A DNA stretch of 34,119 nucleotides from Paracoccaceae bacterium (lineage in GTDB: Bacteria > Pseudomonadota > Alphaproteobacteria > Rhodobacterales > Rhodobacteraceae). The position numbers and the translations under genes are program-made. Each line of letters begins with the position of its first letter. The stretch's first letter is position 1. The notes under the pieces are model-generated. The model ran no database searches. It was not told the DNA's origin and saw only the letters and a program-made list of their open reading frames with translations. Below are positions 25,873 through 33,261 of this stretch, in pieces. The DNA is taken from the NCBI GenBank assembly GCA_029244725.1, contig JAQWQJ010000096.1:1-34119 (forward strand), in the 5' to 3' direction.

Positions 25873-26454
25873 TTACTGAGCGATGCCAGCCAAAAACTGG
25901 GACGCATAATTGCGTACGTCAGAATTTGGATTACGGCGAAGAAGTTCCGCGACATGGGCCAGGTCATCGCGAAACCCAATAAGGTCAGCGCTGATTTCCG
26001 TCTGATTGATCGCCCGCGGCCCACCAGGTTGCTGTTCTTTAGGTAAATGGGCCAAAATGGTCTCTTGGAACGTTGCAAGGCTGTCATGGGGTTTAAGCAG
26101 AAATGCATCGGCACCCGCGGCAATCGCAATGGTTTCGGCAAACCCGTCTGCGCTGGTTCCTAAAATCGCAGGTGCGCGGGGCGACATTTCCGCCAGCTCA
26201 CCGATCAATTCTGCACCAGAGCCGTCAGGCAAGCCCATGTCGATCAATGCCACGCTTGGGCGGTAGATCGCCAGATGTCGACGCGCGGCGGTTAAGCTGT
26301 CGGCACGCCGCAATCGAGCACCGCTATGTAGGCACATCAAACGCATCGCCTCGGAAGCGTAGCGGCTATCCTCGACAACCAGAATTGTCAGCCCTAGCAG
26401 CGGGCGTTGCGCGGTTGGGGCAGGGGTCATGCCGTATCGGGTCAGTTCATCCAT
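25873..26454 (-). CDS. Response regulator receiver protein, C-terminally truncated
   Basis: A 193-residue protein with a CheY-like receiver domain: acidic pair Glu28/Asp29 in LVVEDSRYASEA, phosphoacceptor Asp72 in ALIDMGLPDGSG, Thr/Ser at 100-101 (GTSADG) and the conserved Lys121 in LLKPHDS. After the receiver comes a short helical tail (EISADLIGFRDDLAHVAELL) with no DNA-binding domain. The frame is interrupted by TAA at 25873-25875 and continues 40 residues to 25750. The ATG at 26454 has AAGGAG. No kinase gene lies nearby. The receiver itself is complete and could still work. Confidence 0.88.
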   Translation of the reverse strand: MDELTRYGMTPAPTAQRPLLGLTILVVEDSRYASEAMRLMCLHSGARLRRADSLTAARRHLAIYRPSVALIDMGLPDGSGAELIGELAEMSPRAPAILGTSADGFAETIAIAAGADAFLLKPHDSLATFQETILAHLPKEQQPGGPRAINQTEISADLIGFRDDLAHVAELLRRNPNSDVRNYASQFLAGIAQ

Positions 26455-26588
26455 CGCGATCTCCTTTCAATCGAATCTAACTTCTGCCCAATTAGCTAAC
26501 AGGCCGTTAAAGGGTGCGCTGGACTGTCCAGTTGCGCGGTGCTGCAATGCAGCGCATAAACCCTAGGACGCAATTAAGGGACCCTGCC

Positions 26589-26993
26589 ATGATCGGACGT
26601 TTGAACCACGTAGCCATAGCCGTACCGGATCTTGAAGCCGCTGCCGCGCAATATAAAAACGCTCTCGGCGCCAAAGTCGGCGAACCTAAGGACGAGCCTG
26701 ACCACGGTGTCACTGTGGTCTTTATCGAATTGCCAAATACCAAGATTGAGCTTCTTTACCCACTTGGCGACGACAGCCCGATCAACGGTTTCCTTGAGAA
26801 GAACCCCGCAGGTGGCATGCATCATGTGTGTTATGAGGTCGACGACATTATCGCGGCCCGCGATCACCTGAAATCTACTGGCGCGCGCGTCCTTGGATCT
26901 GGTGAACCGAAAATCGGGGCGCACGGAAAGCCTGTTTTGTTTCTGCATCCGAAAGACTTTAACGGTTGTCTCGTTGAGCTTGAGCAGGTCTGA
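26589..26993 (+). CDS. mce: Methylmalonyl-CoA epimerase
   Basis: A 134-residue glyoxalase-fold enzyme that interconverts (R)- and (S)-methylmalonyl-CoA in propionyl-CoA assimilation. Metal ligands are visible as His7 in RLNHVAIAVPD, His79 in GGMHHVCYEVDD, and the C-terminal Glu in LVELEQV; HGVTVVFIELPNTKIELL and KPVLFLHPKDFNGCLVELE are typical. The ATG at 26589 follows AAGGGAC. The DUF1467 gene comes 63 bases later, as in other Rhodobacterales. Confidence 0.95.
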   Translation: MIGRLNHVAIAVPDLEAAAAQYKNALGAKVGEPKDEPDHGVTVVFIELPNTKIELLYPLGDDSPINGFLEKNPAGGMHHVCYEVDDIIAARDHLKSTGARVLGSGEPKIGAHGKPVLFLHPKDFNGCLVELEQV

Positions 26994-27056
26994 TCTAGGC
27001 AGCTCTTTGGGCAGGTGATACATCTGCCTTACATTAACCCCGCTAGGAGCGCCTAA

Positions 27057-27323
27057 ATGAGTATCGCCTCAGCCATCGTGTTATTCGCCGTCATTTGGTT
27101 CATGGTGTTCTTGATGATGTTGCCTCAACGCCTAAAAACGCAAGGCGAAGCGGGGGATGTCGTTCCAGGAACCCACGCCTCGGCGCCTTCCAACCCTGAG
27201 ATTAAGCGCAAAGTGTTGATTACGACTGCGATCACAGCCGTGCTTTGGGCGCTTGTTGCATACATCATCATATCAGGCACGATTACCGTGCGTGATATGG
27301 ATTGGTTGGGGCTGCTGGATTAA
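27057..27323 (+). CDS. DUF1467-family membrane protein
   Basis: An 88-residue protein with two membrane segments (about 4-24 and 53-75) separated by a short loop with LPQRLKTQGEAGDVVPGTHA SAP. The first segment and the loop match the DUF1467 family, which regularly follows methylmalonyl-CoA epimerase in this order. Function unknown; the constant pairing suggests a link to that pathway, without direct evidence. Confidence 0.9.
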   Translation: MSIASAIVLFAVIWFMVFLMMLPQRLKTQGEAGDVVPGTHASAPSNPEIKRKVLITTAITAVLWALVAYIIISGTITVRDMDWLGLLD

Positions 27324-27337
27324 ACATCCATCCCTGC

Positions 27338-28033
27338 CTAGGAACGCTGTCCAGTCACGCGATGATAGATATGCGTAAACGTCGCGGCGCCAAGAATTGG
27401 GATCACCAAATTCAATAACGGAATGGAAAGCGGAATAGCCATGAGCGTTCCAGCGAGCCAAATTTTGCCTGCGTGCTTCGAGCGCAGTTGTTTTGCCTTT
27501 TTGATCCCTACACGACGCATTGCCGCCAGCTGAAAATACTCGCGTCCCAATAAATAGCCGTTCAGAGACCAAAAAATCAGGGGCGCAAACAAAGGGAAGA
27601 ACACGTAAAGGACCAACGCCAATGTGTTGGCGAGGATAATCACCCCCATAAAATTTATCGAATCTTTGATAGCCGTCCAAATGCCAACACCTGACGCGCT
27701 GGGCAAATGCGGATAGTGTTTATCTTCGACAGCCTGTGCGACGTCTTCTAGGAAAATGGACGTGATCGCCGAGGCGACGGGGATCATCAAGAATGTGGAA
27801 AACAGAACCATCACAAAGAATGAAGACCAACTAAGCAGGTCGTTTAGCCATGTCACTTCGCCGACAAGCGGTAAGATGACCTCTTCGCCAAACATCCAGT
27901 TCAGGATCAGTAGGAACGCGGCAAAAGCCGCCACCAGCAAAGCGAACGTTAGGCCGATGCCAAGGTAAAATACCCGACGAAACCTGGGATCCGAGATTTG
28001 CGCGACTGCTTTGCTAAAGCTTGAAAAGATCAT
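27338..28033 (-). CDS. EI24/CysZ-like membrane protein
   Basis: A 231-residue integral membrane protein with at least four hydrophobic segments and the pattern of the EI24 (PF07264) family, which contains the sulfate transporter CysZ: FSKAVAQISDPRFRRVFYLG at the start, FLEDVAQAVEDKHYP in the middle, and LNGYLLGREYFQLAAMRRVG near 165. Roseobacter members are usually called EI24 domain proteins; sulfate transport is not shown. The ATG at 28033 overlaps the nitroreductase stop (ATGA), so it is the second gene of that pair. Confidence 0.88.
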   Translation of the reverse strand: MIFSSFSKAVAQISDPRFRRVFYLGIGLTFALLVAAFAAFLLILNWMFGEEVILPLVGEVTWLNDLLSWSSFFVMVLFSTFLMIPVASAITSIFLEDVAQAVEDKHYPHLPSASGVGIWTAIKDSINFMGVIILANTLALVLYVFFPLFAPLIFWSLNGYLLGREYFQLAAMRRVGIKKAKQLRSKHAGKIWLAGTLMAIPLSIPLLNLVIPILGAATFTHIYHRVTGQRS

Positions 28034-28608
28034 TCGTTTACCCAACTGGTTATGGCTGCAACATCAGGGCGCGGTCGATCTGAAGGCTCTGATTTTGGTG
28101 TGCCTATATGAACGATGCCGACGACGCGCTCATTTTCGTCTAGACCAAAGGCGTCTTTGCGAAAGGTTGCGTCGTGGCTGAACCAACCAGACAGCCAATT
28201 CGCCCCCCAGCCAGAGGCGAGGGCAGCATTGGTTAGTGCCATGCAAACTGCGCCTGCCGAGTATACTTGCTCGACGACCGGAATGCTGGCTTCAGTGTCG
28301 ACCTTTTCGACGACGACTACCGCCAGTTGCGCGTTGTTATAATGCGGCAACGGTTTCGCGATTTCATCGTCTGATCGGTTCTGGCGAACGCCTGCCCTTT
28401 TGATTTCTTCAATGATCCGTTCAAACGCTTTGCCTTGCAGAACAACGAACCGCCAAGGCACCAGCTTGCCATGGTCAGGCGAGCGCGCGGCAGCGGTTAG
28501 GATCACTTCAAGCTCGGACTTGTCGGGCACAGGGCCAGTCATGGTTTTTGCGGGCACAGACCGACGGGTCAAAAGAAAGTCCAGCGCGGCTTGGTTGCGT
28601 ACGGGCAT
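28030..28608 (-). CDS. Nitroreductase-family protein (YdjA type)
   Basis: A 192-residue FMN-dependent oxidoreductase. LLTRRSVPAKTMTGPVPDKS at residues 12-31, AAARSPDHGKLVPWRFVVLQ and MALTNAALASGWGANWLSGW followed by GIVHIGTP match the short YdjA-like nitroreductases. FMN-phosphate binding is expected from RRS near residue 15. Natural substrates are not known. The gene is overlapped at its stop by the EI24-like gene. Confidence 0.92.
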   Translation of the reverse strand: MPVRNQAALDFLLTRRSVPAKTMTGPVPDKSELEVILTAAARSPDHGKLVPWRFVVLQGKAFERIIEEIKRAGVRQNRSDDEIAKPLPHYNNAQLAVVVVEKVDTEASIPVVEQVYSAGAVCMALTNAALASGWGANWLSGWFSHDATFRKDAFGLDENERVVGIVHIGTPKSEPSDRPRPDVAAITSWVNE

Positions 28609-28679
28609 TTTAGTCTCAGTTTATAAAATCACTTGCCCCTATGTCAGAGCAGATGGCCAAAATATCAACCACTAACCCA

Positions 28680-29780
28680 TCAGATTTTCGAGGCAATTTC
28701 ATCAAGCCAAACAGATAGAAACGCGTTGAACGGCTCACTCGGTTGGCGTTTCATGACCACTTCGGCCATCGGATCATCCGCTTGAATAGACGACCCGGCC
28801 ATTGTTTCAATCACAGCATGCCCGCAGAACGGGACATGTACGTCAGAATATCCACCTTCGTGAACCATCATCAGCCGACCGTCACAAAGGTCCTCGGCAG
28901 TTTCCATGATGCGCCGTGTCAATTGTCGGAACGTTTCGGGTGTTGCCATCATCGCGCTTAGCGGATCGAATATGGATGCATCGAACCCGCAGGCAACGAT
29001 AATTACATCCGGCCGAAATGCCTCAAGCGCTGGGGTTACGAAGCGATCATACGCTTCTAAATAGCCGACATGCCCTGTTCCGCCGGGCAAAGGAATATTG
29101 AGATTAAAGCCCTCGCCAGCGCCAATCCCTCGGTCTTCGGCGTCGCCAGAATCAACGGGATAGTTATTTTCCTGATGCAAACTGATCGTAAGCACATCGT
29201 CACGATCATAGTAAATCGCCTCGGTTCCGTTGCCGTGGTGCACATCCCAATCCACCACGGCGACCCGCTCGGCCAATCCTTCGGCCAGAGCAGCTTCAAT
29301 CGCGATCGGGATATTGGCCAATAGACAGAACCCATTCGGCCAGTCTGGCAGACAATGATGCCCCGGAGGGCGGGACAATGAATAGGCGTTGTCAACTTCG
29401 CCCTCTAGCACCGAGAACAAAGCGCTGCGTGCCAGTCCTGCAGAAAGGGCCGCGATTTCAAATCCACCGGGGCCGAAAGGCGTTCTCAGGCCCAACTCTC
29501 CGCCGCCAGCATCTGACATCTCCTTGAACGAACGCAGGAACTTAGCTGGATGCACCCGCTCTAGCTCTTCCATGGTTGCCATGGGCGCGCTTCGTAAACG
29601 CAATTCTCTGGACAGGCCCGTGACATCAATAAGCGATTTCAGGCGGCGTTTGCTCTCAGGGGATTCGGGTAATCCGCCGTATGCCAAAGGTTGCACATGC
29701 CCACCAATCCGGTACGTGCCGGCGTATCCTTCGCCTGCATGCCAAAAGCATCTTTCGTCCCAAAAAAATCCTGTCGTCAT
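28680..29780 (-). CDS. Histone deacetylase / acetylpolyamine amidohydrolase family protein
   Basis: A 366-residue zinc amidohydrolase of the class II HDAC-like family. The active-site residues are all present: His141-His142 in RPPGHH, zinc ligands Asp179 and His181 in VVDWDVHHGNG, Asp267 in ACGFDAS, and the catalytic Tyr311 in HEGGYS. Bacterial members deacetylate acetylpolyamines or other small amides rather than histones. The start at 29780 has GGGGGC upstream. The gene stands alone on the minus strand, 71 bases upstream of the nitroreductase gene. Confidence 0.94.
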   Translation of the reverse strand: MTTGFFWDERCFWHAGEGYAGTYRIGGHVQPLAYGGLPESPESKRRLKSLIDVTGLSRELRLRSAPMATMEELERVHPAKFLRSFKEMSDAGGGELGLRTPFGPGGFEIAALSAGLARSALFSVLEGEVDNAYSLSRPPGHHCLPDWPNGFCLLANIPIAIEAALAEGLAERVAVVDWDVHHGNGTEAIYYDRDDVLTISLHQENNYPVDSGDAEDRGIGAGEGFNLNIPLPGGTGHVGYLEAYDRFVTPALEAFRPDVIIVACGFDASIFDPLSAMMATPETFRQLTRRIMETAEDLCDGRLMMVHEGGYSDVHVPFCGHAVIETMAGSSIQADDPMAEVVMKRQPSEPFNAFLSVWLDEIASKI

Positions 29781-29855
29781 GAAAGCCCCCGTGTTTCAAG
29801 CAGAGTTTGCGAACTCACACACAAATCGCAAGGTTTTCCTTCCTTCAGTCGACGA

Positions 29856-30089
29856 TTACTTTGGCTTCAATTGATAAACCCCTTCGGGCAAATCCAACGC
29901 TGCCGACAGATCATTCAACTGGCTAATTGAAAGCGTGACCTTTTGAACCGTGTCAGTTCGCACGTCATATTGTTCGACGGTAATACACTCGGCAAAAGCG
30001 TTGATGATGATGTCTTCTTGGAGAGGTTTTTTGCCGTCGTCGACCAAGGTAACAACGGATGAGTCAAATTCGTGTTCGATGCTAAACAT
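29856..30089 (-). CDS. Small protein of unknown function
   Basis: A 77-residue acidic protein (MFSIEHEFDSSVVTLVDDGK at the start, then a beta-rich centre and SQLNDLSAALDLPEGVYQLK at the end). No signal peptide or membrane segment. The ATG at 30089 has AGGGG five bases before it, and reading is uninterrupted with good codon use. I do not recognise a named family, though similar short proteins seem common in Rhodobacterales. Confidence 0.75.
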   Translation of the reverse strand: MFSIEHEFDSSVVTLVDDGKKPLQEDIIINAFAECITVEQYDVRTDTVQKVTLSISQLNDLSAALDLPEGVYQLKPK

Positions 30090-30155
30090 ACCCCTAGCCT
30101 AAGCGGACCGCGGGCATTCGCAAGACCTTGCCGTCTAAAAATTCCAAAAGCACAA

Positions 30156-30169
30156 TTGATCTGCATCAA
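30156..30169 (+). promoter_or_regulatory. FNR/FnrL binding site
   Basis: TTGAT-CTGC-ATCAA matches the FNR consensus TTGAT-N4-ATCAA in all ten fixed positions. It lies 57 bases before the DUF6455 start, suited to activation under low oxygen, and 67 bases upstream of the divergent small gene at 30089. Confidence 0.8.
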
Positions 30170-30226
30170 TGCAAAGCCACCTTTCTGTCGGGCAAAGTTG
30201 CGGAAACCTCGTAAAGGATCGCAGCA

Positions 30227-30478
30227 ATGGCAGACGATAGTAGATTTACCCGTCACGCGCGCTTGGTTTCGGAAATGGCAGACCGCATCGGCCTCGACCT
30301 AGTCGAAGAAATGCAGCGTGCAAATGTCGACAATGAGGACGTTCGAATGATGGTGCATCGTTGCGAAGGCTGCACGGATCCTGAAGCCTGTGAAAAGGTT
30401 CTGGCACAGGGTCGTCCGCTTGAAAATCCCCCTGAGTATTGTCGCAATGCCAATGAGTTTTCGCGTCTTAAGCCTTAG
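30227..30478 (+). CDS. DUF6455-family cysteine-containing protein
   Basis: An 83-residue protein with the four-cysteine pattern C-x2-C-x5-C ... C (CEGCTDPEACEKVL, then PPEYCRNANEF) of the DUF6455 family. The cysteines could hold iron-sulfur or another metal. The start follows AAAGGATCGCAGCA. A perfect FNR box at 30156-30169 predicts induction at low oxygen. The role is unknown; the family recurs in alphaproteobacteria. Confidence 0.88.
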   Translation: MADDSRFTRHARLVSEMADRIGLDLVEEMQRANVDNEDVRMMVHRCEGCTDPEACEKVLAQGRPLENPPEYCRNANEFSRLKP

Positions 30479-30515
30479 GCTTGGCGTTGGATCGGGTGCC
30501 TGTTAGGACGAAAAC

Positions 30516-30896
30516 ATGGCGCAGATCCCTGAAATCCACCAAATACTTCATGTCCTGACGGATCGCGGTTCGAAATATGCGGTCTCGGGCGGCTCGGTCC
30601 GCAGTCGAGCCGACGTTGATTTATTCCTTAAAACGCTCAAGAAGAACAAACGTTTCGCCAAGGCGACCCACAACACATGGGCCGTGATTCATTCAGACGG
30701 TGGTCCGCTCAAGGGCGATGACGGCGAAGGTGGCGCCGGAATGGTGATCCTCAATATGTTAGAACACGAAGGCATCAAGGATCATGTCATTGTTGTCTCC
30801 CGCTGGTACGGCGGCGTGAAGCTTGGCGGCGACCGTTTCCGCCGTGTGAAAGACAGCGTCGCAGCCTATCTCGAAGAATTTCGCAGTTTGATCTGA
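30516..30896 (+). CDS. IMPACT/YigZ N-terminal domain protein
   Basis: A 126-residue protein equal to the UPF0029/IMPACT N-terminal domain alone: DLFLKTLKKNKRFAKATHNT, then HSDGGPLKGDDGEGGAGMVI and the diagnostic VVSRWYGGVKLGGDRFRRV. Full-length YigZ has a further C-terminal domain, absent here. IMPACT proteins modulate translation stress signalling in eukaryotes; bacterial function is unsettled. It follows the DUF6455 gene by 37 bases. Confidence 0.88.
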   Translation: MAQIPEIHQILHVLTDRGSKYAVSGGSVRSRADVDLFLKTLKKNKRFAKATHNTWAVIHSDGGPLKGDDGEGGAGMVILNMLEHEGIKDHVIVVSRWYGGVKLGGDRFRRVKDSVAAYLEEFRSLI

Positions 30897-30960
30897 GCCA
30901 ATCGCGCCGCTTGCTATCGAAGCACACTTGTTGGATCATTACTTCCAAAAAAGGGAACTC

Positions 30961-31317
30961 ATGATCTACTTTCTCAAGCGCCTAAAGGACCGCTGCATCT
31001 GGAGCTGGGATGGCACCTTGTCGGCTTGGCGCGAAGAGCATTCCTTTCGCACATGGGTCTGGGCCAATCTGATCTCTATGATGGCTGCATTCGTCTTACC
31101 GTTGGTGGCCAGTGAACGGGCATTGATTCTTGCTTTAGGCATCCTCGTTCTGGCCGCCGAGTTGATAAACACAGGGATAGAAAACGCCGTCGACCACATC
31201 TCAAAGGAACAGCATCCATTGGCTAAGAAGGCTAAAGACGCTGGTAGCGCCGGCGTGGCTGTGACGGCCATCGCGGCGGGCGTTGCTTGGGTCGTGATTA
31301 TTGTCGGGCTTCTCTGA
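30961..31317 (+). CDS. dgkA: Diacylglycerol kinase
   Basis: A 118-residue membrane kinase of the DgkA family, recycling diacylglycerol to phosphatidic acid. It has the family signatures EEHSFRTWVWANL near residue 25, LAAELINTGIENAVDHIS near 62 and AKKAKDAGSAGVAV near 82, with three membrane segments. The ATG at 30961 has AAGGGAAC before it. Its TGA overlaps the ATG of the next membrane protein gene (TGATG). Confidence 0.94.
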   Translation: MIYFLKRLKDRCIWSWDGTLSAWREEHSFRTWVWANLISMMAAFVLPLVASERALILALGILVLAAELINTGIENAVDHISKEQHPLAKKAKDAGSAGVAVTAIAAGVAWVVIIVGLL

Positions 31318-31775
31318 TGTTGGAGGTCGTGCATTTCTTGCACATTGGTGCCGCCACCGTTTTCGTCGGCAGCGTGGTGTTCTTTGACTGGGTAGTCGGC
31401 GGCGCCCTGATCCGCGCAACACCAGAGGATCGCCATAAGATCGCCCACGCAATTCGCCCGTTTAGCGGCCCTGTCATCATGGGGTCGCTGGCGATCACAC
31501 TTTTGGCGGCGGGGATCACGCGATTGTTTCTGTCTGGCGCGATCCAGTCCGCTGGCGACTTGCTCACGGGCTATGGTCTGCGTGCGACAATCGCCCTGAT
31601 CATCGTTGTCGGGTCCGAGGCCTTTGCCGCCCCTCTTCGCAAACGAATGCGCGCAGCAATCGATACACAGGACAGCAGCGCATTCTATTGCGCCCTTCGC
31701 AACCATCGCGCCTTGAACACCAGCGTTCTGGTGATCGTCCTTCTGCTGATGACCTCAATGCGACTTGGACTATAA
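31317..31775 (+). CDS. CopD-like/DUF4149-type membrane protein
   Basis: A 152-residue protein with four hydrophobic segments and a beginning (LEVVHFLHIGAATVFVGSVV FFDWVV) like small CopD/DUF2269/DUF4149-type membrane proteins with a conserved His near the first segment (HFLHIGA). The start at 31317 overlaps the dgkA stop. Metal or haem binding by the N-terminal histidines is possible, but no function can be assigned. Confidence 0.8.
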   Translation: MLEVVHFLHIGAATVFVGSVVFFDWVVGGALIRATPEDRHKIAHAIRPFSGPVIMGSLAITLLAAGITRLFLSGAIQSAGDLLTGYGLRATIALIIVVGSEAFAAPLRKRMRAAIDTQDSSAFYCALRNHRALNTSVLVIVLLLMTSMRLGL

Positions 31776-31798
31776 AATGTTAGCAATGCACAACAAAA

Positions 31799-31816
31799 TG
31801 TAAATAGTACTTTACA
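31799..31816 (+). promoter_or_regulatory. First operator of the XRE module
   Basis: TGTAAA-TAGTAC-TTTACA shares both arms with the stronger palindrome at 31842. Its right arm (TTTACA, 31811-31816) can also be the -35 of a promoter with TATCCA at 31835-31840. Confidence 0.6.
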
Positions 31817-31841
31817 TTACCTCGCGAATCCTTCTATCCAC

Positions 31842-31859
31842 TGTAAAGTACACTTTACA
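31842..31859 (+). promoter_or_regulatory. Second operator of the XRE module
   Basis: TGTAAAGTACACTTTACA is a perfect 18-base palindrome, 43 bases downstream of the first site (about four helical turns) and 16 bases before the membrane-protein start. A repressor on both sites would bracket the promoter. Confidence 0.7.
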
Positions 31860-31875
31860 TGAAGGGGAATTCATC

Positions 31876-32301
31876 ATGGGTGCAAAACTAGACGCAGTCT
31901 TGGCAAAGGGACTGCCTGAGCGGGACAAAAAGAACACCAACCGTGTGAACCTTTGGGCCTTGGGCTGGATGTTCTCACTCATGGCAAACGCCATCCTGAC
32001 CAAGGTCTATGACCAAGGAATAAGCGCGCTTTGGTTCGCCATTCTCGCCGTCCACATCGTCTGCGGCGTGATGCTGGTTCTGTCCTACCGCCGCTTCCTG
32101 TCCGAACTCGACGAGATGGAGCGCAAAGTCCAGCTTGAGGCCTTGGCGCTGGCTGTCGGTTTTTCAATCCTTGTGTTCTCGACTGGGGGCATCCTCGACA
32201 GCGTCGGCATCCTCGGGGCACCTGATGGGGCCGTCATGGTCGCAGTCATGTCGCTGACCTATATGGCGGGGCTGATCGTTGGACGGATACGGCTAGCATG
32301 A
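31876..32301 (+). CDS. Membrane protein paired with XRE regulator
   Basis: A 141-residue protein with four hydrophobic segments (about 28-45, 50-71, 89-110 and 115-136). The loop SYRRFLSELDEMERKVQLEALALA between segments two and three recalls DUF2178-like membrane proteins, which are commonly encoded with a short XRE regulator, as here (ATGA overlap at 32298-32301). The start has AAGGGGAAT upstream. Function unknown. Two palindromic operators precede it. Confidence 0.85.
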   Translation: MGAKLDAVLAKGLPERDKKNTNRVNLWALGWMFSLMANAILTKVYDQGISALWFAILAVHIVCGVMLVLSYRRFLSELDEMERKVQLEALALAVGFSILVFSTGGILDSVGILGAPDGAVMVAVMSLTYMAGLIVGRIRLA

Positions 32302-32492
32302 AGAACCGGCTTAAGGTTCTGCGGGCAGAGCACGATCTGACACAGGCTGATCTGGCCGCGAAGCTAGACGTTTCGCGCCAGACCATTATCGCGGTTGAAA
32401 AGGGCAAATTCGACCCGTCCCTATCGCTAGCTTTCAAAGTATCGCGTCTGTTTGAGCAACCGATTGAGGATATCTTTCGAGACGATGCCTAA
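32298..32492 (+). CDS. Short XRE-family helix-turn-helix regulator
   Basis: A 64-residue protein that is almost entirely the Cro/XRE helix-turn-helix: LKVLRAEHDLTQADLAAKLD, VSRQTIIAVEKGKFDPSLSL, and AFKVSRLFEQPIEDIF. This YozG-like class binds DNA as a dimer without a ligand domain. Its start overlaps the membrane protein stop. It most likely represses its own transcript through the TGTAAAGT-type operators at 31799 and 31842, with the membrane protein perhaps acting as sensor or antagonist; that last step is speculation. Confidence 0.93.
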   Translation: MKNRLKVLRAEHDLTQADLAAKLDVSRQTIIAVEKGKFDPSLSLAFKVSRLFEQPIEDIFRDDA

Positions 32493-32521
32493 GCCGATTT
32501 GCGCCATGTCATTGAGAAACG

Positions 32522-32563
32522 CCCCTCCCATACCTATGTTTTCTGTAGAAACGACGGGAGGGG
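32522..32563 (+). promoter_or_regulatory. Hairpin masking the lipoprotein Shine-Dalgarno
   Basis: CCCCTCCC (32522-32529) is the exact complement of GGGAGGGG (32556-32563), the Shine-Dalgarno of the lipoprotein gene at 32567. A smaller GTTT/AAAC stem can form inside the 26-base loop. The 8-bp GC-rich stem would limit initiation. Confidence 0.55.
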
Positions 32564-32566
32564 ACT

Positions 32567-32833
32567 ATGAAATTTCGCACAATCGCACTGATCGCAGGTG
32601 TTGTTCTACTGGCAGGCTGCGCAACCGCACCACTGGCTGTTGAAGGCACGAGGGGCTTTTTCTGGGGCCTCATAGATGGCGCAGTGGCCCCCATCGCGTT
32701 CATCCTGTCGCTGTTCTCAAGCAGCATCGGTATCTACGAAGTTCCCAACTCGGGCGGCTGGTACGACTTTGGCTTCCTGCTTGGTCTCACCACATGGGCA
32801 GGCGGTGGCTACGCGGCGAAGAAGGGCCGGTAA
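32567..32833 (+). CDS. Small lipoprotein, function unknown
   Basis: An 88-residue protein with a lipoprotein signal ending in the lipobox LLAGC (Cys19 after lipid attachment), then a hydrophobic stretch AVAPIAFILSLFSSSIGIYE and an end SGGWYDFGFLLGLTTWAGGG. The YEVPNSGGWYDFGFLLG part recurs in small uncharacterised proteins that I recall. It follows the XRE regulator by 74 bases and has a strong but masked Shine-Dalgarno. Likely lipidated by Lgt and membrane-attached. Confidence 0.85.
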   Translation: MKFRTIALIAGVVLLAGCATAPLAVEGTRGFFWGLIDGAVAPIAFILSLFSSSIGIYEVPNSGGWYDFGFLLGLTTWAGGGYAAKKGR

Positions 32834-32838
32834 GCAAT

Positions 32839-32900
32839 GGCGGGCTGAAGCCCGCCCTACATAGAGCGCACATCACCCGTAGGGCGGGCTGCAGCCCGTC
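32839..32900. repeat. Pair of inverted REP-like palindromes, GC-rich form
   Basis: GGCGGGCT-GA-AGCCCGCC followed by CTAC (32839-32860) and, in opposite orientation, GTAG followed by GGCGGGCT-GC-AGCCCGTC (32879-32900) lie 18 bases apart, tail to tail. The design and the CTAC tail match the 16029-16050 element. They sit between the convergent lipoprotein genes; the second one includes two bases of the stop codon at 32899-32901. The pair could also terminate both transcripts. Confidence 0.65.
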
Positions 32901-33261
32901 AAGTTGGCAGTGGACAATCCTTTAGGATTGCCTGCTTTTGCATCGCTACCAACTCTCCGCGGTATTGCGCGACAGCGTCCGCGGTGTCCGCATTGCCACC
33001 TGTCAGAAAGTAAACGGCCGGGGATGTGACTGGAACCAACACGGCTGCCGCTAGCATTGTGTCTCTGGTCGCAAGTCGATCCTGAACGGTTGTGAACCCT
33101 TCTAAGTCTTCCTCAACCCGTTTCGCTTCCAATCTCAGCTGGAGGCAAGAGTATCCTGCGTATTGCGAGGCAGGTACGAAGAAAGGGGAAATGCTTACCG
33201 AATGCTCAGCGCAACCGGCGATAGCGACCACGGCTAGTGGTAGAAGTCGAAAAATTTTCAT
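32899..33261 (-). CDS. Putative lipoprotein, function unknown
   Basis: A 120-residue protein with a lipobox (AIAGC, Cys17) after a hydrophobic signal (MKIFRLLPLAVVAIAGC). The rest has a coiled-coil-like stretch QLRLEAKRVEEDLEGFTTVQ, a hydrophobic patch (AAAVLVPVTSPAVYFLTGGN) and a C-terminal helix (AQYRGELVAMQKQAILKDCP). It resembles small outer-membrane or periplasmic lipoproteins with a single membrane-like segment; no family recognised. Convergent with the gene at 32567. Confidence 0.8.
   Translation of the reverse strand: MKIFRLLPLAVVAIAGCAEHSVSISPFFVPASQYAGYSCLQLRLEAKRVEEDLEGFTTVQDRLATRDTMLAAAVLVPVTSPAVYFLTGGNADTADAVAQYRGELVAMQKQAILKDCPLPT

Noticed and set aside
25803-26141. Second minus-strand frame overlapping the response regulator
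   Set aside because: It contains no receiver motifs and only runs in another frame of the regulator gene; the in-frame continuation at 25750-25872 explains the region better than a frameshift.
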